A stretch of DNA of 64,000 nucleotides from Glycomyces algeriensis (GCF_027622855.1 NZ_JAPZVR010000017.1:29217-93216); one strand, 5' to 3'. Positions 34,390 to 44,511 are shown, counted from the first letter of the stretch. Notes: generated from the letters alone by a model not told the origin. Numbers and translations are program-made.

Positions 34390-34464
34390 GGTCCCGTAGA
34401 GCAGCTAGGAGTGCTCGCCACCCTGTCAAGGTGGAGGTCGCGGGTTCAAATCCCGTCGGGACCG
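34390..34464 (+). tRNA. tRNA-Asp (anticodon GUC)
   Basis: Acceptor GGTCCCG pairs with CGGGACC, and the anticodon stem CCACC/GGTGG has loop CTGTCAA (anticodon GTC). The T arm GGGTTCAAATCCC is regular, the discriminator is G and CCA is not encoded. It is 91 bases after tRNA-Glu and followed by a strong terminator. Confidence 0.95.
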
Positions 34465-34472
34465 CAGTACAG

Positions 34473-34502
34473 AAAGCCCGCCGATTCGTCGGCGGGCTTT
34501 TT
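34473..34502 (+). terminator. Rho-independent terminator of the tRNA genes
   Basis: AAAGCCCGCCGA, a TTCG loop and TCGGCGGGCTTT form a 12-base-pair hairpin followed by a run of Ts, starting 9 bases after tRNA-Asp. Confidence 0.92.
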
Positions 34503-34707
34503 CGTGCCCTGTACAGCTCGGGATTCACCGGGATGTCGCCCTCGAACGGCAGGGCGAGCGAGGTCGACGGAGGTCGCGGGCGCTCGGCAACCTGGTGGAC
34601 ACTTCGGACCGAGAGCCGTGCCGGGCCGGTTCGCCAGGGCCTCGCTGGGCTTCGGCAGGAGCGGCGGCCGATGGTGATCCCGGGATCATGAGCGGATTTC
34701 AAGGCGC

Positions 34708-34738
34708 GTTCACCGTGGGTTCATTTTCTTCGTTAACC
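34708..34738 (+). promoter_or_regulatory. PHO-box-like direct repeats upstream of ppk1
   Basis: GTTCACC (34708-34714) and GTTCATT (34719-34725) are spaced 11 bases apart, the unit spacing of Streptomyces PhoP binding sites, with a weaker third unit GTTAACC at 34732. TAACCT at 34734 can be the -10, placing the repeats over the -35 region, where PhoP activates. The rest of 34503-34747 holds no gene. Confidence 0.65.
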
Positions 34739-34747
34739 TTGTGATGT

Positions 34748-36796
34748 ATGACGAATAGTGACCCTGTTCCGCTCGTTGACACCGGTTTGCCACCCGACCG
34801 GTATCTCGATCGGGAAGAGAGCTGGCTGCGGTTCAACGGCCGGGTGCTGCGCCTGGCGCAATCCCCTGAACTGCCCCTGCTCGAACGGGTCCGCTTCCTC
34901 TCGATCTTCTCCAACAACCTCGACGAGTTCTTCATGGTCCGCGTCGCCGGGCTCATCCGCCGCCTCGCCACCGGCCTGCCCGTACGCACCTCCTCGGGCC
35001 GCTCGCCCCACGCCGTCCTCACCCGCATCGCCGGCCTCGCCCACCAGATGAGCATCGAGCACGCCGAGTACTTCCGCGACGAGATCGCCCCGCTCCTGGC
35101 CGAGGAGGACATCGCGATCGTCCGCTGGGACGACCTCGAGGAGGTCGAGCAGGCCCGCATGCACGAGCTGTTCCGCACCCGCATCTACCCCGTGCTCACC
35201 CCGCTCGTCGTCGACCCCGCCCACCCCTTCCCCTACATCTCCGGGAACTCCCTCAACCTCGCCGTCCAGGTCCACGACCCCCGCAACGGCACCACCCGCT
35301 TCGCGCGCGTCAAGGTCCCGCCGCTGCTCTCGCGGTTCATGGCCGTCGCGCCCGGCCGGTTCACGCCCCTCGAGGACGTCATCGCCGCGCACATCGCGCA
35401 GCTGTTCCCCGGCATGGACGTGCTCGGGCACCACACGTTCCGCGTCACCCGCAACCAGGACCTCGAGATCGACGAGGACATCACCGAGAACCTCCTCCAG
35501 ACTCTCGAGCGCGAACTGCTGCGCCGCCGCTTCGGGCCCGTCGTGCGCCTCGAAGTGGAGGACACCATCGACGCGAAGGTCCTCGACCGGCTCATCGCCG
35601 AACTCGGTGTCGACGAGCAGGTCGTCTACAAGCTGCCCGGCCCGCTCGACCTCGCCGGGCTCGACGCGATCGCCGACCTCGATCGGACCGAGCTGAAGTA
35701 CCCGCGGTTCCGGCCCTCGGAGAAGGTGCTGCCGCCGGACGCCGACCTGTTCGCCGTGATGCGCGACCGGGACGTGCTCGTCCACCACCCCTACGACTCG
35801 TTCACCGCCTCGGTCGAGCGGCTCATCGAGGAGGCCGCCGCGGACCCGAAGGTCCTGGCGATCAAGCAGACCCTGTACCGCACCAGCGGCAAGTCCCCCA
35901 TCGTCGACGCGCTCATCAGCGCCGCCGACGCCGGGAAGCAGGTCGTCGTCGTCGTGGAGATCAAGGCCCGCTTCGACGAGCAGGCCAACATCGACTGGGC
36001 GCAGAAGCTCGAGCAGGCCGGCTGCCACGTCATGTACGGCATAGTGGGCCTCAAGACGCACTGCAAGCTCGCGCTGGTCGTGCGGCAGGAGGCCGACGGG
36101 ACCCTGCTGCGGTACAGCCATGTCGGGACCGGGAACTACCACCCGACCACGGCGCGGCTCTACGAGGACGTCGGCATCCTCACCACCGACCCCGAGGTCG
36201 GCGAGGACGTGAACGCGATCTTCAACCACCTCACCGGGTTCTCGCGCGACGAGGACTTCCACCGGCTGCTCGTCGCCCCGCATTCGCTGCGGCCCGGCCT
36301 GATCGAGCGGATCGACCGCGAGATCGAGAACCACCGCAACGGCCTGCCCGCGCGGCTGCGCTTCAAGTGCAACTCGCTCACCGACGAGGGCATCATCGAC
36401 GCCCTGTACCGGGCGTCCCGGGCCGGCGTCCCCGTCGACCTGTACATCCGCGGCATCTGCGCGCTGCGGCCCGGCGTCCCGGGGCTCTCGGAGACCATCC
36501 GGGTCAGGAGCGTCCTGGGGCGCTTCCTGGAACACTCCCGGGTGTACGTCTTCGAGAACGGCGGCGATCCGGAAGTATGGTTGGGCAGCGCGGACCTCAT
36601 GCACCGCAATCTCGACCGCCGCGTCGAGGTGCTCGTCCGGGTCGAGGGGGACGCCCACCGCGCGCAGCTGACCTCGCTGCTCGACCGCGGCATGGACGCC
36701 GACATCCGGACCTGGCGGCTCGGCCCGCTGGGGCTGTGGACCCGCCAGCGCAGCGGGGGCGACCTCCAGGAACAACTCATGCAGGAGCACCGTTGA
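34748..36796 (+). CDS. ppk1: polyphosphate kinase 1
   Basis: The 682-residue enzyme polymerises the gamma-phosphate of ATP into polyphosphate. The N-terminal domain starts [20 protein letters not shown]. The phospholipase-D-like C-terminal domains carry [14 protein letters not shown], whose His is the phosphorylated residue, and the second conserved block [19 protein letters not shown]. The length is normal. The stop overlaps the start of mutT1 by one base (TGATG), so the two are coupled. A PHO-box-like sequence upstream suggests PhoR-PhoP control, as known for ppk in Streptomyces. Confidence 0.96.
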   Translation: MTNSDPVPLVDTGLPPDRYLDREESWLRFNGRVLRLAQSPELPLLERVRFLSIFSNNLDEFFMVRVAGLIRRLATGLPVRTSSGRSPHAVLTRIAGLAHQMSIEHAEYFRDEIAPLLAEEDIAIVRWDDLEEVEQARMHELFRTRIYPVLTPLVVDPAHPFPYISGNSLNLAVQVHDPRNGTTRFARVKVPPLLSRFMAVAPGRFTPLEDVIAAHIAQLFPGMDVLGHHTFRVTRNQDLEIDEDITENLLQTLERELLRRRFGPVVRLEVEDTIDAKVLDRLIAELGVDEQVVYKLPGPLDLAGLDAIADLDRTELKYPRFRPSEKVLPPDADLFAVMRDRDVLVHHPYDSFTASVERLIEEAAADPKVLAIKQTLYRTSGKSPIVDALISAADAGKQVVVVVEIKARFDEQANIDWAQKLEQAGCHVMYGIVGLKTHCKLALVVRQEADGTLLRYSHVGTGNYHPTTARLYEDVGILTTDPEVGEDVNAIFNHLTGFSRDEDFHRLLVAPHSLRPGLIERIDREIENHRNGLPARLRFKCNSLTDEGIIDALYRASRAGVPVDLYIRGICALRPGVPGLSETIRVRSVLGRFLEHSRVYVFENGGDPEVWLGSADLMHRNLDRRVEVLVRVEGDAHRAQLTSLLDRGMDADIRTWRLGPLGLWTRQRSGGDLQEQLMQEHR

Positions 36797-37674
36797 TGCA
36801 ACCCGAGATCTTCGCCGCCGGCGCCGTCCTGTGGCGCCAGGCCGAGAAGGGCCCCGAGCTGGCCCTCATCCACCGGCCCAAGTACGGCGACTGGACGTTC
36901 CCGAAGGGGAAGCTGAAGCGCGGCGAGCACCTGCTCGCGGCCGCGCAGCGCGAGGTCTTCGAGGAGACGGGCATCCGCCCGGTGCTCGGCCGCCCGCTCG
37001 CACCCTCCTTCTACGACAAGGAAGGCAAGCTCAAGCGGGTCGACTACTGGTGCGCCACACCGGCATCGGACGATGCCGTGGACGAGGCGGTCGACCCGCG
37101 CGAGGTCGACGAGCTCGAATGGGTCCCGCTCGCTGACGTCGCCGAGCGGCTGACCTACGAGCGCGACCAGCCGGTGCTGGCGGACTTCAAGCGCCTCAAC
37201 GCGCGCGAGACCGTGCCGCTCGTCTTCGTGCGTCACGCGATTGCGATGTCCAAAGCGGACTGGTTCGACCAGGACGAGCTGCGGCCCTTGAACCAGCGGG
37301 GCCGAGAACGGGCCCAGCAGCTCGAGGTGCTCCTGGCCGCGTACCCCACGGGTGCGGCCTACACCTCGACGAGCGCCCGGTGCCTGGAGACGCTGCTGCC
37401 GTACTGCGCCGCCGAGGCGGTCGCAGTGACGGGGCTGCCCGAGTTCACCTTGGGCACGAGCAAACCCGCCGAGGTCGCCGCCCGCCTGGACGAGATCATC
37501 GCCTCCGGCAAGCCCGCAGTCGTCTGCGGCCACGGCGAGCACATCGACGAGATGATCACCTACGTGAGCGGCCGCCTGGGCTCACCGACCCTTTTGGACC
37601 CCTTGGAAAAGGGCTCCTTCGTGGTCTTCCACACCGCCGACGGCGAACTGGTGGCGACCGAGCACCACAACTGA
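36796..37674 (+). CDS. mutT1: MutT1-type Nudix hydrolase fused to a histidine phosphatase domain
   Basis: The 292-residue protein has an N-terminal Nudix domain with a complete Nudix box beginning GKLKRGEHLLAAAQREVFEE (about 37-59). The C-terminal histidine-phosphatase domain carries VFVRHAIA (about 143-150) and a later CGHGEH. This two-domain form is the mycobacterial MutT1, which cleans oxidised guanine nucleotides and hydrolyses diadenosine polyphosphates. ATG 36796 overlaps the ppk1 stop. The ppk1-mutT1 order is the same as in Mycobacterium tuberculosis. Confidence 0.92.
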   Translation: MQPEIFAAGAVLWRQAEKGPELALIHRPKYGDWTFPKGKLKRGEHLLAAAQREVFEETGIRPVLGRPLAPSFYDKEGKLKRVDYWCATPASDDAVDEAVDPREVDELEWVPLADVAERLTYERDQPVLADFKRLNARETVPLVFVRHAIAMSKADWFDQDELRPLNQRGRERAQQLEVLLAAYPTGAAYTSTSARCLETLLPYCAAEAVAVTGLPEFTLGTSKPAEVAARLDEIIASGKPAVVCGHGEHIDEMITYVSGRLGSPTLLDPLEKGSFVVFHTADGELVATEHHN

Positions 37675-37771
37675 GTTACTCGAACAATCTGTCGGTTTTC
37701 CGACAAAGGCGCGTCTTCGGGGATGCCGCACTCGTTTCACGGGAGTACCACGAAACGAAGGGAATCCCCCG

Positions 37772-38622
37772 ATGCCAGGAGATGCGCACGAGCTCATCGT
37801 GCAAGCCATCCAAGACGAGCCGCTCACGGCGGCTTGGCTGATGGACCTCGCCGACAAGGACTGTCGGGTCGCCGTCTGCACCGGCGCCCAGACACGTTCG
37901 GCTCCATGGGAAGGACCGAGCGGCGAGCCGATGTCGTCGTGACCTTGTCGTTCCCGAACGAGGACGACCGTATGGTCATCGTCGAGGTCCAGAACGAATG
38001 GAAGAACGAGAAGCACTACCGGCTGCCGGGTTACATGACCCGAGCCTTCGAGGACCACAGGTTGCCGATCGAGCTGTTGCTCGTCTGTCCTGACGACACC
38101 GTGGCCCGGAAGTACCGGAAGGGCATCCGGCTCGGCCCGGACAACACCATCACCGTGCATTCGGTCGGGATGTCGGACTTCCCCGAGGACCCCGACGCGG
38201 ACCTGCTGCCCACGGCGGCGGCCGCTGTGGTGATCGCAGCCTTCGGCAAGGCCCCGAACGGGCGCAAAGCCGAACTGTTCATCTCGACACTCGACCACCG
38301 CCTCGGTACCATCGAACCAGGGCGAGCGGCCGATTACATCAAGTCTCTGCTCACGATTCTGGAAGACGAGCCCGCCCGAATGCTGGAGGAACTCATGCGC
38401 ACGCAGACCCGCCCGTACCACTCCGAATACAGCGACAGCCTGCTCGAGCAGGGCGAGGTCCGATACGCTAGGCGCGCGCTAGTGCGCTACCTCGAAAGCA
38501 CTCCGACCGGGCTTACGCATGAGCAGCGGCAGCAGATCGAGCGCTGCGCCGATCTGCGGATGCTCGACTCCTGGCTCGACAAGGCTTACCAACAACAGAG
38601 CGGCGAGGGCCTGTTCGAATAA
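37772..38622 (+). pseudogene. Rpn-like PD-(D/E)XK nuclease family gene with an internal frameshift
   Basis: Translation from ATG 37772 gives a family-like N terminus (MPGDAHELIVQAIQDEPLTA, continuing AAWLMDLADKDC) but stops at 37940. The rest (PDTFGSMGRTERRADVVVTL, then VIVEVQNEWKNEKHYRLPGYMTRAFEDH to the end at 38622) continues in another frame without its own start. The switch lies around 37880-37905 and equals a one-base loss. The intact parts have the Asp and ExQ pattern of PD-(D/E)XK nucleases seen in Rpn/YhgA-like proteins of actinobacteria. It could be a decayed gene, a sequencing error or a programmed shift. Confidence 0.7.
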
Positions 38623-38635
38623 TGCGCATGCGAAT

Positions 38636-38671
38636 GGGGGCGCTGGGCCGATTGGTCCCGCGCCCCCTTTT
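38636..38671. terminator. hairpin with T run between the frameshifted gene and the GH3 gene
   Basis: GGGGGCGC (38636-38643) pairs with GCGCCCCC (38660-38667), with an inner GGGCC/GGTCCC pairing, followed by TTTT on the plus strand. It separates convergent genes. Confidence 0.8.
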
Positions 38672-38680
38672 CGCTTGCAG

Positions 38681-41600
38681 CTAGCGGGTCAGGCGGATGG
38701 TGTCGATGTAGATGCCTCCGCTGCGGAAGACCAGGTAGAGGTCTTGGGTGCCTTCGGCGTTCTGGAGCGGTGCGGTGACGTCGGTGAAGGACTGGAAGCC
38801 GGCCGTCTTGGGGACCTCGACCTCGGCGAGGAGGGGGCCGTCGGGGGCGGCGGCTCGGACCTCGATCACACGGTTTTCAGGAGCACTGTCGGCGAGGTCG
38901 GCCCAGTCGGCGGTGGTGGTGGCGGTGCGCAGCTCGATGCCGGTGGCGCCGTCCAGGACCGCCTTGGTGAAGCCCACGTGGCTGCCGGCCCGGCGGGAGC
39001 CGGTCGAGTGGTAGCCGCCCTCGCGCTTGAGGGTGTGGAGCTTCGCGACCTCCCAGTAGGTGAGGCCTTCGGCGATGGTCGCCTTCTCCCAGACGTTGGC
39101 CGTCTCCGAGAGGTCGAGTTCGGCGATGGCCTCGCCCTCGATGCGGACCTGGGCCTGCGGGCCGTCGTCGCCGATCGTGAACCGGTAGTCGCCGGTCTCG
39201 ACGATCCGCTTGCCGCGCACCACGTCCCACACGAACAGGGTCTGCGGGTCGACCTCGATCTCGACGCGGCGGGTCTCGCCGGGCTCGATGCCGCGGGCGC
39301 GGGTGAAGCCCGCGAGCTGCCGCTGGGGGGCCCGGTCGCCGTACGCGGATTCGGTGATGCGGGCGAAGAGGAGCACGACCTCGTCGGAGGTCCGCTCCCC
39401 CGCGTTCGTGACGTCCACAGTGGCGGTGAACGGCTCAGCGGCGTCCGCGGTGGCGGGGACCTGGAGGTCGCCGTACTCGAAGTCGGTGTAGCTCAGACCG
39501 TGTCCGAAGCCGTAGGTCGCCTCGGCCTTGGAGTAGCGGTAGGTCAGCCCCGCCGCGATCACGTCGTACTCGAGCATGTCGACGTCGCTGACGCGGAACG
39601 CCTCGGCGCGCGGGCCCGCCTTCGGGAGCGAGGACGTGTCCGGCAGCCAGGTCGAGGTGAGCCGCCCGGCCGGCGAGTAGTCGCCGGCCAGGGCCTCGGC
39701 GAGGGCGTCGCCGAGGGCCTGCCCGGCGTGGGAGGTGTAGAGGATCGCGGCCACGTTGGGGTCGGCGGCGATATCGCCGATCGCCAAGGGGTAGGCCGAG
39801 ACCACGACGACGACGGTGCGGCCGGGCTTGGCGGCGGCGACCTCGCGGACGAGGTCGGCCTGGCGCGGGGCGAGGTCGAGGCCGGGGCGGTCGAAGCATT
39901 CGCGGGCATTGACCATCGGGTGGTTGCCGACGAACACGACGGCCCAGTCCGCTTCGGCCGCAACGGCTGCGGCGGCTTCGGGACCGTTCTCCCAGAGCGT
40001 TTCGGTGAGGATCGGGTCGGCGGCGCCCTTGGTCAGCGGCAGCGAGCCGTCCTCGGCGAGGCGCACGTGGAACGGGCCGTCGGCTTCGGCGGGAACGTGG
40101 TTCACGCCGAACAGCTCGACGGCGCCTTCAACAGCGGTGCCTTCGACAGCACTGTCACCAGTGGGCCGGTAGTGGAGGTTCTGGTGGGTGAACCAGGCGT
40201 CGCCGTCCTCCATCTCGGTCTCGACGGCGACGAGCCGCGGTCCGCCGCCGCCGGAGGCGCCGGCCTGGTTCTCGAAGGAGGCCGGGCCGTCGTTCTGGTG
40301 CAGGAGGTTCGCCTGCACGAACCTGCCGGTGGCGGTGTGGCGGAACATGTGCTGCTCGTGCGCCCAGTCCCAGACCTCGAAGGTCTCGGTGTCGCCGAGC
40401 GTCTCAGCGGCGGCGACGAGCGCCCCGTTCTCGGCGACAGTGACGAACTTCCCGGCGGCCTGCCACGCGACGGTGTCGTTGCCGCTGTGGTGGGCCACCC
40501 GTACGAACCGCTCGCGCAGGGCCTGGAGCGGGCTGGGGCGGCGCTCGGCGGGCACGGTGGGGCTGTAGAAGTCGCGGAGGTTGAGGTCGGCGAGCGGGCC
40601 GACGACGGCGATGCTCGCGGTCGACGGCAGCGGCAGGGCCGCATCGGTGTTCTTGAGGAGCACGAGCTGCTCCTGGGCGGCGCGGTGCGCGAGCGCGATG
40701 TGCTCGGGCCGGTCCTGCGGGTGCGGGTCAGCCGGGATCAGGTTGTACTCGCAGGCGTCGCCGTCGAGTTTGCCGGTGCGGACGAGGAAGTGGAGCCAGT
40801 CGCGAACCGATCGATCCACATGGGACATGGTGACGCCGAGGAGCCCGCGGCGCACGGCCTCGCCCGCGTTGGGCACGAACGGCAGCTCGGACCCGTCGTG
40901 GAAGTGGGAGACGCCGGCGTGGAGCATGAGCGCCGAGGCGTAGACGCCGATCTCCTCGATGCCCTCGATCGCGTGGCCCGCCTCGGCCGCGAGGCCCTGC
41001 GGGTAGGGCACGTCGCCACGCGGGTCGACCTGCCAGGTGTCCCACGGCTCGCCCTTGGTGGTGTGCAGGTTGACGCCGTCCCAGCCGTCGGGCAGGAAGA
41101 AGAACACGCCGTCCTCGGTCCACTCGGAGCGCAGCGTCTCCAGCAGCGGCGAGACGATCGAGGGCACGCCGTTGACGTTGTTGTACGCGGTCATCGCGCC
41201 CATCACCGCGCCCGCCTCGACGGGCATCCGGTACGGCACGACCTGGTACTCGTGGAACGCCCGCACGCCCATGGACGAGGAGCCCTGCGCGCGGTGCCAC
41301 TCGTGGCTGTAGCCGAGGAAGTGCTTCATCTGCGGGAAGGTCTTGACGTACTCGGGGTGGCGCCCGCGCAGGCCCCACGCGTACGCGGTGGTCATGGCGC
41401 CGACGTGGAGCGGGTCCTCGCCGAAGCCCTCCTCGAAGCGCCCCGCGAGGGGGTTCGAGCGGATGTCGGCGACCGGCCCGAACGAGGCGTGCACGTCGGT
41501 GTCGCGGGCGCGCACCTCGTGGGCGACGGCCGCGCCGACGGCCTCCATGAGCTCGGTGTCCCAGGTCGCGCCGAGGCCGATGGCCTGCGGGAAGAACGTC

Positions 41601-41800
41601 GCGTCGGGCTTCTTGCCGGAGGAGTGCAGGACCTCGTTGAACTCGTTGCTGTGGGCCGGGAGGGTGTAGCCGTCGGCGAGGACGGTCTCGGGCACGCCGT
41701 TGAGGCACGCGAGCTTCTGCTCGTCCGTCATGAGGGCGAGGATCGCCTCCACGCGTTCGGCGACAGGCCTGGTCGGGTCGAGGTACACGGGAGCGGTCAT
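38681..41800 (-). CDS. large glycoside hydrolase family 3 enzyme with fascin-like insert and CBM6-like C terminus
   Basis: The 1039-residue protein has the two GH3 domains. The TIM-barrel half (about 15-320) has FGPVADIRSNPLAGRFEEGF and KTFPQMKHFLGYSHEW; the second half has the LLKNTDAALPLP motif (about 370) and GHGLSYTDFEYGDL. Between the halves (about 415-520) is a fascin-like segment (GKFVTVAENGALVAAAETLG), and after an Fn3-like domain a C-terminal CBM6-like module ends GGIYIDTIRL. The nucleophile loop reads FFFLPDGWDGVN instead of the usual SDW, so the catalytic Asp is less certain. No signal peptide is seen, suggesting cytosolic action on small glycosides. ATG 41800 has AGGA nearby. Confidence 0.88.
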   Translation of the reverse strand: MTAPVYLDPTRPVAERVEAILALMTDEQKLACLNGVPETVLADGYTLPAHSNEFNEVLHSSGKKPDATFFPQAIGLGATWDTELMEAVGAAVAHEVRARDTDVHASFGPVADIRSNPLAGRFEEGFGEDPLHVGAMTTAYAWGLRGRHPEYVKTFPQMKHFLGYSHEWHRAQGSSSMGVRAFHEYQVVPYRMPVEAGAVMGAMTAYNNVNGVPSIVSPLLETLRSEWTEDGVFFFLPDGWDGVNLHTTKGEPWDTWQVDPRGDVPYPQGLAAEAGHAIEGIEEIGVYASALMLHAGVSHFHDGSELPFVPNAGEAVRRGLLGVTMSHVDRSVRDWLHFLVRTGKLDGDACEYNLIPADPHPQDRPEHIALAHRAAQEQLVLLKNTDAALPLPSTASIAVVGPLADLNLRDFYSPTVPAERRPSPLQALRERFVRVAHHSGNDTVAWQAAGKFVTVAENGALVAAAETLGDTETFEVWDWAHEQHMFRHTATGRFVQANLLHQNDGPASFENQAGASGGGGPRLVAVETEMEDGDAWFTHQNLHYRPTGDSAVEGTAVEGAVELFGVNHVPAEADGPFHVRLAEDGSLPLTKGAADPILTETLWENGPEAAAAVAAEADWAVVFVGNHPMVNARECFDRPGLDLAPRQADLVREVAAAKPGRTVVVVVSAYPLAIGDIAADPNVAAILYTSHAGQALGDALAEALAGDYSPAGRLTSTWLPDTSSLPKAGPRAEAFRVSDVDMLEYDVIAAGLTYRYSKAEATYGFGHGLSYTDFEYGDLQVPATADAAEPFTATVDVTNAGERTSDEVVLLFARITESAYGDRAPQRQLAGFTRARGIEPGETRRVEIEVDPQTLFVWDVVRGKRIVETGDYRFTIGDDGPQAQVRIEGEAIAELDLSETANVWEKATIAEGLTYWEVAKLHTLKREGGYHSTGSRRAGSHVGFTKAVLDGATGIELRTATTTADWADLADSAPENRVIEVRAAAPDGPLLAEVEVPKTAGFQSFTDVTAPLQNAEGTQDLYLVFRSGGIYIDTIRLTR

Positions 41801-41934
41801 GCTCGTCCTATCGGTCGGAGTCGGTACCCACGACATTACGACGGGCGACCAGACAAATTCAAGTCGGTATCCCGATCCGCGCCCGGAACCTTGCTGGCCG
41901 ACCGCGCACTCTCCCGTTCGTTACGATTCCTCTC

Positions 41935-44511
41935 ATGAGCCCCGGCCCCCAAGGAACTTCGCTCGGCGTCGATTTCGGCACCTCGCACACCATCGCGGTC
42001 GTCCGCCGCGCCGACGGGAGCCTCCGGCCCCTGCTCTTCGACGGCGCGCCGCTGATGCCCTCGGCGGTGTGCGCCGACGCCGACGGCGGCCTCCTCGTGG
42101 GCCGCGACGCCGTCCACGCGGGCCGCCGCCACCCCGAGCGCTTCGAACCCAACCCCAAGCGCCTCATCGACCGCCCCTCGACCCTGCTCGGCGAGCGCGA
42201 ATACCCGATCCCCGCGCTCATCGGGGCGGTCCTGGACGCCGTCGCCGCCGAATGCCGCCGCGTCGTCGGCCGGCCCTCGGAGGTCACGCTCACCGTGCCC
42301 GCCGAATGGGGCCCCGCGCGCCGCCAGGTGATCGAGGAGGCCGCCGCCCGCTCCGGCCTCGGCCAGGTGCGGCTCGTGCCCGAACCGGTCGCCGCCGCGA
42401 CCTACTACGCGGAGGCGCTCAAGCACCGCATGGCCGTGGGCGCCTCGATCGTGGTCTACGACCTCGGCGCGGGCACCTTCGACGCCAGCGTGGTGCGCCG
42501 CACCGAGCACGGCTTCGAGACCGTCGCCCTCGACGGACGGAACGACCTGGGCGGCTTGGACATCGACGCGGCGCTCATCGAGCACCTCGGCACGACCTAC
42601 GGCGACCGCGACGGCTGGAAGCGCCTCGTCAACCCCTCCACTGTGGAGGACCGACGCCACTTCCGGGAGTTCCAGGAGGAGGTGCGCGGCGCCAAGGAGC
42701 GCCTCTCGCGCCACCAGCAGTCGGATATCGCGATCCCGATCCTGGACGTCGAGGCGCACCTGACCCGCACCGAGCTCGAGCAGATCGCCCACCCGCACCT
42801 CGAGCAGACCATCCGCGTCACCCAGGCCGTCATCCGCGCCGCCGGGCTCGACGTGGCCGCCAGCGCGGGCGTGTTCCTCGTGGGCGGCGCGAGCCGGATG
42901 CCGTTGGTGGGCACCATGCTCCACCGCTCGCTCGGCCTGGCGCCGACGGTGCTGGACCAGCCTGAGGTGGTCGTCGCCGAGGGCAGCGTGCTGTGGACGC
43001 AGGCCGGGCAGCACTCGACCACGTTCCCGCTCACGCGGCCCGCGCAGCAGGGCGGTTTCGCCCCCGCACCGTTCACCCCGGCGGTCGCGAACCTGGCGCC
43101 GCCGTCACCGCAGACCGCGCCTCCGCCCGCGATGCAGGCGCCGCCGCAGACGGCGCCGGCGTACCAGCCCGTGCCGCAGTACACGCCCTCCCCGCAGCAG
43201 GAGCAGACCCCGCCCGAATCGAGGGCGGCTGAGTCGAACGCAGAGCCGAGCCCGGTCTACCGCAACCTGCCGCCGCAGACGCGCGGCCCGCAGTTCACGC
43301 CGCCGCTGTCGGTCGACGGCGGCGACGAGGACGAGCCGCCGCGCACCGAGGAGCAGCGGCAGCGCGCCAAGAAGATCGGCCGGCGCGGCATCGTCGCGTT
43401 CATCCTCGTCGACATCCTCATCATCGCGGGCCTGGCCTGGTACTTCAACTACAACAACGACCCGTTCGACAACGAGGCGTACGACGCTGGCGGCGGTGAC
43501 GGCGACGGCACCGTCCGGACCTTCGATCCCGACTGGTCGGAGAACGACGCGGGCGCGCTCGTCAGCAGCATCAATTACACCCATGACGGCACCGTGGAGT
43601 CCTTGGCGTTCCTCGACACCGAGGACGGCCCGCTGCTGTTCTCCAACGGCGCAGACGGCTCCATCGACCTGTGGGACCTGACCGACGGTTTCCTCATCGA
43701 CGAGTACTGGCCAGAGGGGTGGGACGCCACCGAGCTGTGGGCCGCCACGGGCTCCGACGGCCAGCCGATCATGATCGCGATCGACGCGAGCGGCCTGCCG
43801 TACGTGTGGACCCCGTCGACGCAGGACTTCGTGGAGGCCGGGACGCCCGAGATGATCGCGGAGGGGGCGGAGATCGCCTACTTCCGGCCCGGCACCGACG
43901 AGGGCAACCCCGTGCTGACCCTGGTGAGCGACACCGAGTTCGAGGTCTACGACCTCGAGGAGCAGACCACGGTCGCGCACCACCCGGTCCCCGACGGCTA
44001 CGCCTACGCGCGGTTCTACACGTCCGCGGACCAGTCCTACACGTCCCTCGTCGCGATCGACTCGGAGCAGCACCTGGACGACGTCGACATGTACGAGGGG
44101 ATCGCCAGCGGCATGCCGTACACCGCCGAGGACTGGGAGGGCAAGACCGTCGAGGCGTTCGGCGTCGTCTACTACTGGGGCTCGCCGCACGCGATGGCGT
44201 ACGGCGACGACGGGATGCTGCACTTCTGGGACCTCGAGGGCCAGGCCGCGTCGTACGCGCCGGCCTCCTACGCGGACCTCGGCTCGGAGTACCACTTCGA
44301 GCTCGTGGACAGCGAGTACGGGGTCTCGCTCATGTCGATCGACTCTGAGGGCGTCGCCCAGTCCGTCAGCCTCGAAACATCGGATACCGTTTACTTCGAC
44401 TCGCCCGGGTACGTCCCGACCGAGCTGGTCCAGGTCCTGATCGAGGGCCGCTCGTTCGCGGCGACCGGCGACGACCAGGGCAACATCCGATTCTGGAGTC
44501 TGGGGAATTGA
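41935..44511 (+). CDS. Hsp70-like ATPase domain fused through one membrane segment to an outer beta-propeller-like domain
   Basis: The 858-residue protein has an N-terminal Hsp70/actin-type nucleotide-binding domain (about 1-360): phosphate 1 SLGVDFGTSHTIAV, phosphate 2 VYDLGAGTFDASVV, adenosine motif FLVGGASRMPLVG. There is no substrate-binding domain. A Pro/Gln-rich linker (about 370-470) leads to a single membrane span (IVAFILVDILIIAGLAWYF, about 484-503) and a C-terminal, WD40-like repeat region (about 530-858, for example LLFSNGADGSIDLWDL and IRFWSL). TACGAT is 7 bases before the ATG. It overlaps the SRPBCC gene by four bases. Function unknown. Confidence 0.75.
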   Translation: MSPGPQGTSLGVDFGTSHTIAVVRRADGSLRPLLFDGAPLMPSAVCADADGGLLVGRDAVHAGRRHPERFEPNPKRLIDRPSTLLGEREYPIPALIGAVLDAVAAECRRVVGRPSEVTLTVPAEWGPARRQVIEEAAARSGLGQVRLVPEPVAAATYYAEALKHRMAVGASIVVYDLGAGTFDASVVRRTEHGFETVALDGRNDLGGLDIDAALIEHLGTTYGDRDGWKRLVNPSTVEDRRHFREFQEEVRGAKERLSRHQQSDIAIPILDVEAHLTRTELEQIAHPHLEQTIRVTQAVIRAAGLDVAASAGVFLVGGASRMPLVGTMLHRSLGLAPTVLDQPEVVVAEGSVLWTQAGQHSTTFPLTRPAQQGGFAPAPFTPAVANLAPPSPQTAPPPAMQAPPQTAPAYQPVPQYTPSPQQEQTPPESRAAESNAEPSPVYRNLPPQTRGPQFTPPLSVDGGDEDEPPRTEEQRQRAKKIGRRGIVAFILVDILIIAGLAWYFNYNNDPFDNEAYDAGGGDGDGTVRTFDPDWSENDAGALVSSINYTHDGTVESLAFLDTEDGPLLFSNGADGSIDLWDLTDGFLIDEYWPEGWDATELWAATGSDGQPIMIAIDASGLPYVWTPSTQDFVEAGTPEMIAEGAEIAYFRPGTDEGNPVLTLVSDTEFEVYDLEEQTTVAHHPVPDGYAYARFYTSADQSYTSLVAIDSEQHLDDVDMYEGIASGMPYTAEDWEGKTVEAFGVVYYWGSPHAMAYGDDGMLHFWDLEGQAASYAPASYADLGSEYHFELVDSEYGVSLMSIDSEGVAQSVSLETSDTVYFDSPGYVPTELVQVLIEGRSFAATGDDQGNIRFWSLGN

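Noticed and set aside
34733..36790. Long minus-strand open frame opposite ppk1
   Set aside because: Antisense shadow of ppk1 with no recognisable motif.
38519..41938. Long plus-strand open frame (over 1100 codons) opposite the GH3 gene
   Set aside because: Composition is Gly/Val/Glu-rich antisense of a real GC-rich gene; the GH3 protein on the other strand has clear domains.
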